DNA of 5,209 nt from Methanosarcinaceae archaeon (GTDB lineage Archaea; Halobacteriota; Methanosarcinia; Methanosarcinales; Methanosarcinaceae), in assembly GCA_030655675.1 (NCBI GenBank), contig JAUSPM010000061.1, positions 1-5,209 of the forward strand, written 5' to 3'. Shown piece after piece: positions 1 through 5,078 of this stretch (position 1 is its first letter; each line of letters begins with the position of its first letter). The translations under genes were made by a program, and so were the position numbers. Below the pieces are notes generated by a model. That model saw only the letters and a program-made list of their open reading frames with translations, searched no databases and had not been told where the DNA came from.

Positions 1-1
1 T

Positions 2-1084
2 CATGATCATAAAGCCATTCTTCGCGATGTTGAGATTGAAGAAGTCAGCAAGATGTTATCTTGTAAGGATAAGAGTCGTGGTTTCTTTACTTATCAATGT
101 GAAAGTTGTGGGAACTACAAAACCATCTATTTTGGATGCAACAGTCGTATTTGTACAAATTGTGGTAAAAATCATACTGAAAAATGGGCGAAATCTCTCA
201 AACGTGCATTATTCAATGTTGCTCACCGTCATGCTGTTCTCACAATTCCAAATATTCTGTGGGGTTTTGTTAGACAAAACCGTTTTCTACTAAAGGTTTT
301 GATGGATGCAGCAATTGAATCAATTAATGAAACGATTTCGTACAAACACAGAAATGGTCGTTTGCTTGCAGGTGCTATTGTTGTCCTACACCCGTTTTCT
401 AAAGATATGGGTTTTAATCCTCATCTCCATGTACTCTTGACCGAAGGTGGATTTGATAAATATGGTAAATTCATTCATCAAAAGTTCATTCATTTTAAGT
501 CCATGCGAAGAACATGGCAATATCAAGTACTTACAAGATTCAAAGATAAACTCCCCAAAGTTCAAGCATTTTCGAATCTTGTAAACCAACTTTTTAAGGA
601 GTATCCAGATGGATTTTATGTTCACCTGCCAAAAGAATCAAGAATCACTAACAAACAGAAGATTGCACAATATGTTGGCAGATATATTAGGCATCCTGCT
701 ATCGCAAACTCAAGGTTGCACAGTTACGATGGAAGTTCAGTTACTTTTTGGTACAAGGATCATGAGGGTGCAAAGCATTTTGTGACAATGGAGGTGCAGG
801 AATTTATAAGAGCGTTGATTCAGCATATTCCTGATCGAAATTTTAAAATGATACGGTATTACGGTGCATATAGTCGAAGAATCAAAAAAAGATATTCAAA
901 GTGCTTACAGAGAAGTATAAAACAGACGACATTCGGCGATTTCACAAATAAATTAAATAAGTGGGTGCCACAATGTTCATTTTGTGGTGGAAAAATGAAG
1001 TTTGCGTGGTATGAGAAAGGACCTCCAAGTAAAACTGTGGAAGTCAATGGTAAAATAACTGATTGGGGTGTAGTTATGGATTAG
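2..1084 (+). CDS. IS91-family (Y2 HUH) transposase, 5' end outside window
   Basis: This is a rolling-circle type transposase that would nick single-stranded transposon ends. The frame is open from base 2, so the first ATG at 53 is internal: 17 codons before it read as HDHKAILRDVEIEEVSK, which fits the conserved stretch ahead of the zinc finger. About 360 codons are visible; family members usually have about 380-430, so a few dozen residues are missing upstream. Numbering from the ATG at 53: an N-terminal zinc-binding region has CxxC at C16/C19 and CxxxxCxxC at C29/C34/C37. The HUH metal site is NPHLHV (H124, H126). The two catalytic tyrosines lie in YVGRY (Y207, Y211), spaced as in IS91. A further CSFC (C308/C311) lies near the C-terminus. 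All key residues are present and no frameshift is seen, so the enzyme could be active if its 5' part is intact. The family call is confident; the exact subgroup is not determined. Confidence 0.93.
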   Translation, partial: HDHKAILRDVEIEEVSKMLSCKDKSRGFFTYQCESCGNYKTIYFGCNSRICTNCGKNHTEKWAKSLKRALFNVAHRHAVLTIPNILWGFVRQNRFLLKVLMDAAIESINETISYKHRNGRLLAGAIVVLHPFSKDMGFNPHLHVLLTEGGFDKYGKFIHQKFIHFKSMRRTWQYQVLTRFKDKLPKVQAFSNLVNQLFKEYPDGFYVHLPKESRITNKQKIAQYVGRYIRHPAIANSRLHSYDGSSVTFWYKDHEGAKHFVTMEVQEFIRALIQHIPDRNFKMIRYYGAYSRRIKKRYSKCLQRSIKQTTFGDFTNKLNKWVPQCSFCGGKMKFAWYEKGPPSKTVEVNGKITDWGVVMD

Positions 1085-1103
1085 CTGTGGCTACAATAAA
1101 TTT

Positions 1104-1125
1104 GCACCCGAAGGGTGCTTTCTTG
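1104..1125 (+). other. Candidate right end (oriIS-like) of the IS91 element, or terminator hairpin
   Basis: A perfect 6-bp stem with a 3-nt loop (GCACCC GAA GGGTGC, 1104-1118) starts 19 bases after the transposase stop codon and is followed by TTT and then CTTG (1122-1125). IS91-type elements carry a hairpin at the end downstream of the transposase gene, next to a GAAC/CAAG-type tetranucleotide (GTTC/CTTG on the other strand), so this fits the element boundary. The hairpin plus T-rich tail could equally act as a transcription terminator. The structure is seen directly; its role as oriIS is inferred, because the other end of the element is outside the window. Confidence 0.5.
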
Positions 1126-1128
1126 TAG

Positions 1129-1185
1129 TATATGTTTTATAAACATATAGTTCGAGTAAATCCGAGCATAGCGAGGATTTTCTCG
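1129..1185 (+). repeat. Dispersed two-hairpin palindromic repeat, copy 1
   Basis: Hairpin H1 (1129-1149) has a perfect 9-bp AT-rich stem (TATATGTTT/AAACATATA) and a TAT loop. After 3 bases, hairpin H2 (1153-1185, 33 nt) follows: outer stem CGAG/CTCG, one T·T mismatch, stem AAATCC/GGATTT, internal loop GA against GA, inner stem GC/GC and loop ATA. The same layout recurs at 4868-4928 on this strand and at 5017-5111 on the opposite strand. The similarity includes the H1 region and perhaps about 25 bases downstream of H2. It lies between the IS91 end and the roadblock gene. Confidence 0.8.
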
Positions 1186-1198
1186 TAAAATATAACTA

Positions 1199-1220
1199 TG
1201 TTTTTATGGCTATAAAAATA
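1199..1220 (+). repeat. AT-rich hairpin downstream of repeat copy 1
   Basis: A 7-bp stem TTTTTAT/ATAAAAA with a 4-nt loop GGCT (1201-1218), extendable by a G·T and a T-A pair, directly follows repeat copy 1. The start of this stretch resembles the bases flanking copy B on the other strand (about 4991-5016), so it may be part of the repeat unit. The right arm overlaps the TATA-like sequence described separately. Confidence 0.45.
1211..1220 (+). promoter_or_regulatory. TATA-like box, possible promoter for the roadblock gene
   Basis: TATAAAAATA resembles an archaeal box A. With the usual spacing of about 25 bases, transcription would start near 1240, giving a leader of roughly 90 nt before the TTG start at 1328. 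Many AT-rich runs lie in this spacer, so the assignment is weak. The rest of 1221-1315 shows no recognisable gene; an 11-codon ORF is discussed among the rejected items. Confidence 0.3.
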
Positions 1221-1315
1221 ACTATTTATTGAAGAAGGTTAAATGATACGATTGGGTGTGGAGATATACTGCAAGTAGGAGTATTAGCTTGCATTAATTT
1301 GAATTTTCATTATTT

Positions 1316-1320
1316 GGGGG
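1316..1320 (+). promoter_or_regulatory. Ribosome binding site for the roadblock gene
   Basis: A run GGGGG ends 7 bases before the TTG at 1328. It is a partial match to the archaeal Shine-Dalgarno sequence, and it is the reason for taking the TTG as the start: no in-frame ATG lies near the front of the coding region, and the roadblock fold needs this N-terminal helix. Confidence 0.5.
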
Positions 1321-1327
1321 TTAATAT

Positions 1328-1711
1328 TTGGACGATAATAAACAAAAGTTGGATGAAATCTCGAATGATTTATTAAAACATTCTGAAATAGATGCATCTG
1401 CTATTATTGATAAAAATGGGATTGTATTATCATCTTGCACGAATTGTGGGAAAGATGCAGATACGTTTGGTGCGATATCTGCTGTAATGTTTAGCGCTGC
1501 TAACATCGCATCCAATGAAAGTGGGATTGGTACAGTAAATCGTGTAATTGTACATTCAAAACACAATACGCTTATAACCGAAAATGCAAACTCCCATATG
1601 TTGTTATCTGTTCTGGCTGAAAACAAGCATAGTCTTGATAGTGTACATCGTGAAATCCTGAATACAGTTGAACAGGTCAGATTTTTATTAAAGAATATTT
1701 CATTGAAGTGA
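1328..1711 (+). CDS. Roadblock/LC7 domain protein
   Basis: A 127-residue protein that is essentially one roadblock/LC7 domain. It has an N-terminal helix (residues 3-18, KLDEISNDLLKHS), the typical strand ASAIIDKNGIVLSS (23-36), the central helix rich in small residues FGAISAVMFSAANIAS (47-62), strands VNRVIVHSKHNTLITEN (70-86) and HMLLSVLA (90-97), and a C-terminal helix. The family, which includes bacterial MglB and archaeal homologues, forms homodimers that act as scaffolds or regulators of small Ras-like GTPases or of motor and cytoskeletal complexes. No GTPase gene is in the window, so the partner is unknown. The start is TTG after a GGGGG ribosome binding site. An unusual CxxC (C37, C40) lies in the loop after the first strand. 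The gene ends 6 bases from the stop codon of the convergent VWA gene. Family call is strong; biological role is open. Confidence 0.85.
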   Translation: MDDNKQKLDEISNDLLKHSEIDASAIIDKNGIVLSSCTNCGKDADTFGAISAVMFSAANIASNESGIGTVNRVIVHSKHNTLITENANSHMLLSVLAENKHSLDSVHREILNTVEQVRFLLKNISLK

Positions 1712-1717
1712 AGATAA

Positions 1718-3208
1718 TTAACTTATTTGCTGGCTTGCCTTGTCGTCTCGCTCTTTTTTTATCGCAGAATATAATGCTTCCTTACTTAACGACCTTGGGT
1801 GATAATACCTCCCTCCACATGCTCCTGATATCTCCCTAGCAAGGTCTGAACCACTCTCACTGATATCAACTATCAGTGTATTTATTTTGTGATCAACGAT
1901 TCGACTGCAGACCTGAAGAATTTCACGTCTGATATTTCCCCCAAGATGGAGTGGAACATTTGCAGTTCCATCTGTTACAATTACCATGATCGGTACTGCA
2001 GATGGTTCCCTTTTTCTTTCCCTTATGAGAGTATCAAGCCCAACCAACATCCCCGAAGCCATCGGTGTTGTGCCGCCAAAAGGTACATTTTCAAGATAAT
2101 GTTTTGCAGCTTCGACCGAAGATGTGAACGGAAGCACAAGTTCTGAAGACCTTCCGCTATACGTCACAAGAGAAACACGATCCCTCCTCTGATATGCGTC
2201 CTGTAGCAGTGCCAATACCACACCGGTAGTTATCTGTATCTTATCCTGCTCATCCATCGAACCTGAAGTGTCAAATACAACATTGATGAGTGTGGATATC
2301 CTGCGACGTCTGATCTTCTCCCGCAGATCGCCTTTCTTTATGGAAATTCTCCCATCTTTTGCATGCAAAGCAGCCGCCCGAACTGTCGGAGCAATTGCAA
2401 TGTCTGTGACCTTGTCCCCAGCGATGCGATATCGCACATACCGCCCACGCTTACCTTTGGTCAAGACCTCAGCACGCCTACCTGATTTTAGCCTGCCTGA
2501 TGCAATTTTCTTACTCTGCTGACTCTTTGCAAAATCATGAAGTATCTTACCAACCGTTTTGTCATCTTTCAAAGCATTGTGTAATTTTTCGGTTCGAGTT
2601 TTCTCAGTAGTTTTGGGCAGTTCTATGACCTCTGGTTCAACCTGTGTTTCAATTTCAGATTCAGGCTCAACAATTTCTGGTTCAACAAATTCAGTTTCAA
2701 CAATTTCGGATTCAAAAGATTCAGGTTCAGCAATTTCGGATTCAAAAGATTCTGGTTCAGCAATTTCGGATTCAAAAGATTCAGGTTCAGCAATTTTGGA
2801 TTCAAAAGATTCAGGTTCAGCAGGTTCAACAGGTTCAGTTTCATCACGATGAAACACTTCAACCTCTACCTGCTCGTCAACTTCTCCGGAATCTGCAACT
2901 ATGTCTGAATATACCGATTCAAAACTTCCGGTTTCTTGCAAAATTGGTTTAAAGAACACTTCAGGTTCTAGAACCAAATGGTTCGCATCAGCGATTATAA
3001 AAACATCCTTGATCTCATCCGGGCGCATCTGTCCCATATTGGCATGCATCAGATCATAGATTGCGTCTGTGTCTGTATCATCAAAATCAGCAACATCCAC
3101 TCTCGGAATGCGCACACATAAGATCGGTCTGCCAATATGGAATACCCTTATGGTATGCTCACGCTTCACATTCCTTCGCATACGCGAGGCAGCCGCATTG
3201 TCATCCAT
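1718..3208 (-). CDS. ChlD-like VWA domain protein with novel N-terminus and acidic repeat linker
   Basis: About 496 residues, numbered here from the ATG at 3208. An in-frame GTG at 3217 gives 499, but that GTG lies inside the AGGTG ribosome binding site 6 bases before the ATG, so the ATG is preferred. Layout: residues 1-95 form an unrecognised globular region (IRVFHIGRPILCVRIPRVDV..., then a helix and DVFIIADANHLVLEPEVFF). Residues about 105-200 are an acidic Glu/Pro/Ser linker with four EPESFESEIA repeats at 131-170. Residues 230-262 are basic (GRLKSGRRAEVLTKGKRGRY). From about 265 comes the ChlD-type segment TVRAAALHAKDGRISI, then the VWA domain with a complete MIDAS: DTSGS (313-317), the threonine in GGTTP (378-382) and TDG (412-414). 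QDAYQRRDRVSLVTY is typical of chelatase D subunits. Canonical ChlD has an AAA+ domain ahead of the linker; none is present here. It lies downstream of the ChlI-like gene, probably in one operon. It is likely the D-type partner of that ATPase; the substrate is unknown. Confidence 0.88.
   Translation of the reverse strand: MDDNAAASRMRRNVKREHTIRVFHIGRPILCVRIPRVDVADFDDTDTDAIYDLMHANMGQMRPDEIKDVFIIADANHLVLEPEVFFKPILQETGSFESVYSDIVADSGEVDEQVEVEVFHRDETEPVEPAEPESFESKIAEPESFESEIAEPESFESEIAEPESFESEIVETEFVEPEIVEPESEIETQVEPEVIELPKTTEKTRTEKLHNALKDDKTVGKILHDFAKSQQSKKIASGRLKSGRRAEVLTKGKRGRYVRYRIAGDKVTDIAIAPTVRAAALHAKDGRISIKKGDLREKIRRRRISTLINVVFDTSGSMDEQDKIQITTGVVLALLQDAYQRRDRVSLVTYSGRSSELVLPFTSSVEAAKHYLENVPFGGTTPMASGMLVGLDTLIRERKREPSAVPIMVIVTDGTANVPLHLGGNIRREILQVCSRIVDHKINTLIVDISESGSDLAREISGACGGRYYHPRSLSKEALYSAIKKERDDKASQQIS
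1754..1760 (+). terminator. Possible T-run terminator for the roadblock gene
   Basis: Seven T residues on the plus strand lie 43 bases past the roadblock stop codon. Archaeal polymerase can stop at T-runs without a hairpin. The run is inside the 3' end of the convergent VWA gene, where it encodes lysine codons (AAA/AAG), so it may exist only for coding reasons. Confidence 0.25.
2699..2820 (-). repeat. Four in-frame 30-bp tandem repeats encoding EPESFESEIA units
   Basis: Four contiguous 30-bp units (2701-2730, 2731-2760, 2761-2790, 2791-2820 in plus-strand phase) are nearly identical, differing at one base or so each (for example CTGG for CAGG in the second, TTTT for TTTC in the fourth). Degenerate copies continue at about 2641-2700 and 2821-2840. 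The unit length is a multiple of three, so gain or loss keeps the VWA reading frame and only changes linker length. The lack of stop codons in the repeat also creates long spurious ORFs in other frames. Confidence 0.95.
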
Positions 3209-3214
3209 CTTTGG

Positions 3215-3219
3215 CACCT
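3215..3219 (-). promoter_or_regulatory. Ribosome binding site that decides the VWA gene start
   Basis: AGGTG on the minus strand stands 6 bases before ATG 3208-3206. The alternative GTG start at 3217-3215 is contained in it and has no site of its own. The same arrangement occurs at the membrane protein gene (4854-4858). Confidence 0.65.
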
Positions 3220-3249
3220 GTGGTATTAGAATTAGCGCTATATATTATC

Positions 3250-4380
3250 CTAAACAATTCCCTCTACAACCGCACGGAGTTGCTCTGCACTGAACTCTTC
3301 TTCCTCGAACGGTTTTTTGCGCATCCTGTGTGGCAGTACAGTTTCTGCGGCTTCGATGATATCATCATTTGTGATGCGTTCCCGTCCTTCATATGCCGCA
3401 TTGGTACGTGCCGTGCGCTCAATCATGATATCGGCACGATGCCCATCCACATCGAAAGCAACACATATCTGTGCAATAGTCCGCAGGTTCTCCCTTGTCG
3501 TTGTGACCCCTGAAAGCATCTGTTTTGCCTTCACGATCTTTGACCGCAATTTTTCCTGCTCAGGTTCAAATTCTCTCCTGAATCCGATCGGGTCATCATT
3601 GAACTTATTTCTCCGTTCAATAATTTCGATGCGCTGCTCAATGTCAGATATACCTGTAACTTCGACCTGAAGTGCGATCCTATCAAGAAGTTGCGGTCGC
3701 AATTCTCCTTCTTCGGGGTTCATGCTTCCGATAATAATAAAATTAGATGGATGGCTTACACTCACGCCCTCACGCTCAACCGTGTTCACGCCCATTGCGG
3801 CTGCATCAAGCAATGCATCCACAACAAAATCATCCAGAAGGTTGATCTCGTCAACATAAAGGATACTGCGATTCGCATCGGCAAGTATGCCGGGTTCAAA
3901 TGCCTGTACGCCTTCCTTGACCGCTTTTTCAATGTCAAGACTGCCAACAACACGGTCTTCTGTTGCGCCGACCGGCAGATCAATAACTTTCATCTGGCGT
4001 TTTTCAACTTTGAGTGTCCCGTTCTTCTGCTTATTCTTACATTCCCAGCAGAACTTATCAGGTTCGGCAGGGTCGCAGTTGAACTTACATCTTGCAACGA
4101 CCTCGATCTCTGGCAGGATCTCTGCCAATCCTCGTACTGCTGTGGATTTTGCTGTTCCTTTCTGACCGCGGATGAGGACACCGCCAATTGAAGGATTTAT
4201 AGCATTCAATATCAGTGCACGGAGCATGCCTTCCTGTCCAACAATTGCAGACACCGGATACATTACCCTCTCGGTCTTTGTACTCATTTTTGCTATATCT
4301 TCAATTGTCGTGCTGGACTTTTCAACTTTTTCCGGAACTTCTTTGATAATACCGCTAATTTTGATTGCGCTCATGATCAT
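3250..4380 (-). CDS. ChlI/BchI-like AAA+ ATPase (chelatase I-subunit family)
   Basis: A 376-residue AAA+ ATPase, close to the usual length of about 340-370 for ChlI/BchI. After a variable N-terminus comes YPVSAIVGQEGMLRALILNAINPSIGGVLI (41-70), the family signature. Walker A is GQKGTAKST (72-80), Walker B ILYVDEIN (173-180), sensor 1 SMNP (219-222), the arginine finger LLDR (R234), and sensor 2 in GHRAD (313-317, R315). The insert VIDLPVGATEDRVVGSLD (132-149) is characteristic of I subunits. Four cysteines (C98, C102, C111, C114) form a possible metal site. It should form a hexameric ring that works with a VWA D-subunit to drive metal insertion into a tetrapyrrole or to remodel a protein. The VWA gene starts 41 bases downstream. 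An ATG at 4374 is an equally plausible start: AAGG lies 6 bases before it, and AGGA lies 4 bases before 4380. The Mg-chelatase name should not be taken as chlorophyll synthesis. A CobN-linked role is the leading inference. Confidence 0.93.
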   Translation of the reverse strand: MIMSAIKISGIIKEVPEKVEKSSTTIEDIAKMSTKTERVMYPVSAIVGQEGMLRALILNAINPSIGGVLIRGQKGTAKSTAVRGLAEILPEIEVVARCKFNCDPAEPDKFCWECKNKQKNGTLKVEKRQMKVIDLPVGATEDRVVGSLDIEKAVKEGVQAFEPGILADANRSILYVDEINLLDDFVVDALLDAAAMGVNTVEREGVSVSHPSNFIIIGSMNPEEGELRPQLLDRIALQVEVTGISDIEQRIEIIERRNKFNDDPIGFRREFEPEQEKLRSKIVKAKQMLSGVTTTRENLRTIAQICVAFDVDGHRADIMIERTARTNAAYEGRERITNDDIIEAAETVLPHRMRKKPFEEEEFSAEQLRAVVEGIV

Positions 4381-4410
4381 CCTTTCCTGCTGGATCTGAA
4401 TTTGGCAGTG

Positions 4411-4420
4411 TTTATTATAT
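4411..4420 (-). promoter_or_regulatory. TATA-like box in the spacer ahead of the AAA+ gene
   Basis: On the minus strand ATATAATAAA occupies this position, 30-40 bases before the ATG at 4380. A start of transcription near 4390 would give a very short leader containing AGGAAAGG. This would allow the AAA+/VWA pair to be transcribed apart from the membrane gene upstream, whose stop codon is only 63 bases away. It is a single weak match in an AT-rich spacer. Confidence 0.35.
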
Positions 4421-4443
4421 GTGTATCAATGTAATTATGTTAA

Positions 4444-4848
4444 TTAGAAATACCTTAGTGCTATCGCTGAGATAAGTGCCATAATTAATAAGATCATACT
4501 GATGGAAAATAGTCCGAATATGATCTTCATGTGTGCATCCTTATTCTTTTTTGCAACCCTGTTCAGTTCCACTAAACTGACTGACATCGTCAAGAAAAAT
4601 AGAATTGCTGATGTCAGCAATAATGAACCTGCCACTATAATGAATTCGGCAGTCCATGTAAGTGCCTGTGCATTTATGAGGTCTATGAAGAAATCCTTAC
4701 CATTTCGCACATATGCAGCTGTTATCCACATTACTGTGTATGCAATTTCCGCAGCACCTATGATCACAGAACACATCGCAAATGCAAAAAGCGTAAGCAT
4801 TGCTCCTATATCAGGAATTTTAAGGTCAATTTGCCATTCTTTGTCCAC
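4444..4848 (-). CDS. Small membrane protein of unknown function, three predicted helices
   Basis: About 134 residues from a GTG at 4848; an in-frame GTG at 4854 gives 136 but overlaps the AGGTG ribosome binding site. I do not recognise the family. Numbered from 4854, three hydrophobic segments are visible: 16-48 (long, containing FAFAMCSVIIGAAEIAYTVMWITAAYV), 67-96 (AEFIIVAGSLLLTSAILFFLTMSVSLV) and 110-133 (IIFGLFSISMILLIMALISAIAL). A short charged loop (VRNGKDFFIDLINAQ) lies between the first two, and a basic loop (NRVAKKNKDAHMK) between the last two probably faces the cytoplasm by the positive-inside rule. There is no signal peptide, catalytic motif or metal motif. The gene reads in the same direction as the AAA+/VWA pair, 63 bases upstream, so it may belong to the same transcript, but nothing in the sequence shows a functional link. 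It is likely a real gene given its consistent transmembrane pattern and good ribosome binding site. Confidence 0.75.
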   Translation of the reverse strand: MDKEWQIDLKIPDIGAMLTLFAFAMCSVIIGAAEIAYTVMWITAAYVRNGKDFFIDLINAQALTWTAEFIIVAGSLLLTSAILFFLTMSVSLVELNRVAKKNKDAHMKIIFGLFSISMILLIMALISAIALRYF

Positions 4849-4853
4849 TGTCA

Positions 4854-4858
4854 CACCT
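4854..4858 (-). promoter_or_regulatory. Ribosome binding site of the membrane protein gene
   Basis: AGGTG on the minus strand precedes GTG 4848-4846 by 5 bases, after a run of A residues. It contains the alternative start GTG at 4854-4852, which would have no spacing to it. The shorter start is therefore preferred. Confidence 0.55.
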
Positions 4859-4867
4859 TTTTTTATT

Positions 4868-4928
4868 GTATATAATCTATAGGATTATGTACTTCAAGTT
4901 AATCCGACTGTAAGGGAGGATTTACTCG
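4868..4928 (+). repeat. Dispersed two-hairpin palindromic repeat, copy A
   Basis: H1 (4868-4892) is an 11-bp stem, GTATATAATCT against GGATTATGTAC, with two G·T wobbles and an ATA loop. Two bases later H2 (4895-4928) begins: outer stem CAAGT/ACTCG with one A·C mismatch, a T·T mismatch, stem AATCC/GGATT, internal loop GA against GGA, inner stem CT/AG and loop GTA. The orientation is the same as copy 1. It sits directly upstream of the membrane protein gene, so H1 could overlap that gene's promoter (TTATATA on the minus strand at 4869-4875), although that box would put the transcript start almost on the start codon. Confidence 0.75.
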
Positions 4929-4930
4929 GA

Positions 4931-4959
4931 AATTGTTGTTTTTGATTATTCAAACAATT
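4931..4959 (+). repeat. AT-rich inverted repeat between repeat copies
   Basis: AATTG (4931-4935) pairs with CAATT (4955-4959), and TTTGA (4941-4945) with TCAAA (4950-4954), leaving a 5-nt bulge and a TTAT loop. It follows copy A by two bases. It does not share sequence with H1 or H2. The remaining bases 4960-5016 hold no gene. Confidence 0.35.
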
Positions 4960-5016
4960 CGTATATCTTACCATTAATATTGGTGGATTAGTCATAAAAA
5001 AGTATCTATTCAATTA

Positions 5017-5075
5017 CAAGAAAATGCTCACTTCGTTCGCATTAACTTGGACTATACAATCTTATAGATTATATA
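5017..5075 (-). repeat. Dispersed two-hairpin palindromic repeat, copy B (inverted)
   Basis: Read on the minus strand, H1 (5075-5053) has stem AATCT/AGATT with ATA loop, extended by TATA/TATA past one mismatch. Three bases later comes H2 (5049-5017): outer stem CAAG/CTTG, stem AATGC/GCATT, internal loop GA against GA, inner stem AC/GT and loop GAA. The H1 strand GTATATAATCTATA matches copy A exactly over its first 14 bases, while the stem pairs of H2 differ from the other copies but remain complementary. Confidence 0.8.
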
Positions 5076-5078
5076 CAA

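Noticed and set aside
3..293. Second frame at the window start (96 codons)
   Set aside because: It overlaps the zinc-finger region of the transposase frame, which has the recognisable motifs.
1164..1174. Kink-turn in the repeat hairpin
   Set aside because: Tandem G·A pairs are there, but the 3-nt bulge that defines a kink-turn is missing in all copies (copy A has only one extra base).
1243..1278. 11-codon ORF (MIRLGVEIYCK) with GAAGG ahead of the ATG, possible leader peptide of the roadblock gene
   Set aside because: Too short to judge, no attenuation-like structure couples it to the gene, and such ORFs arise by chance; kept only as a note.
2559..2952. Long plus-strand and second minus-strand frames across the tandem repeat
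   Set aside because: They are by-products of the stop-free 30-bp repeat within the VWA gene; their translations are low-complexity Ser/Gly, Gln/Phe or Leu/Asn strings.
3218..3249. Separate promoter for the VWA gene (AATATATAG on the minus strand in the 41-base gap)
   Set aside because: A TATA-like string exists, but its distance to the start would leave practically no leader although a good ribosome binding site is present; co-transcription with the AAA+ gene is simpler.
3691..4191. Plus-strand frames opposite the AAA+ gene
   Set aside because: The minus strand carries all AAA+ motifs in one frame; the opposing translations show no domain and are cysteine-rich shadows.
3250..4380. Magnesium chelatase of chlorophyll synthesis
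   Set aside because: The motifs fit the I-subunit family, but the context looks archaeal and there is no ChlH or other chlorophyll gene; the family name does not prove the substrate.
4502..4882. Plus-strand frame of 126 codons opposite the membrane protein gene
   Set aside because: The minus-strand frame has a clear transmembrane pattern and ribosome binding site; the plus-strand frame has neither and looks like its shadow.
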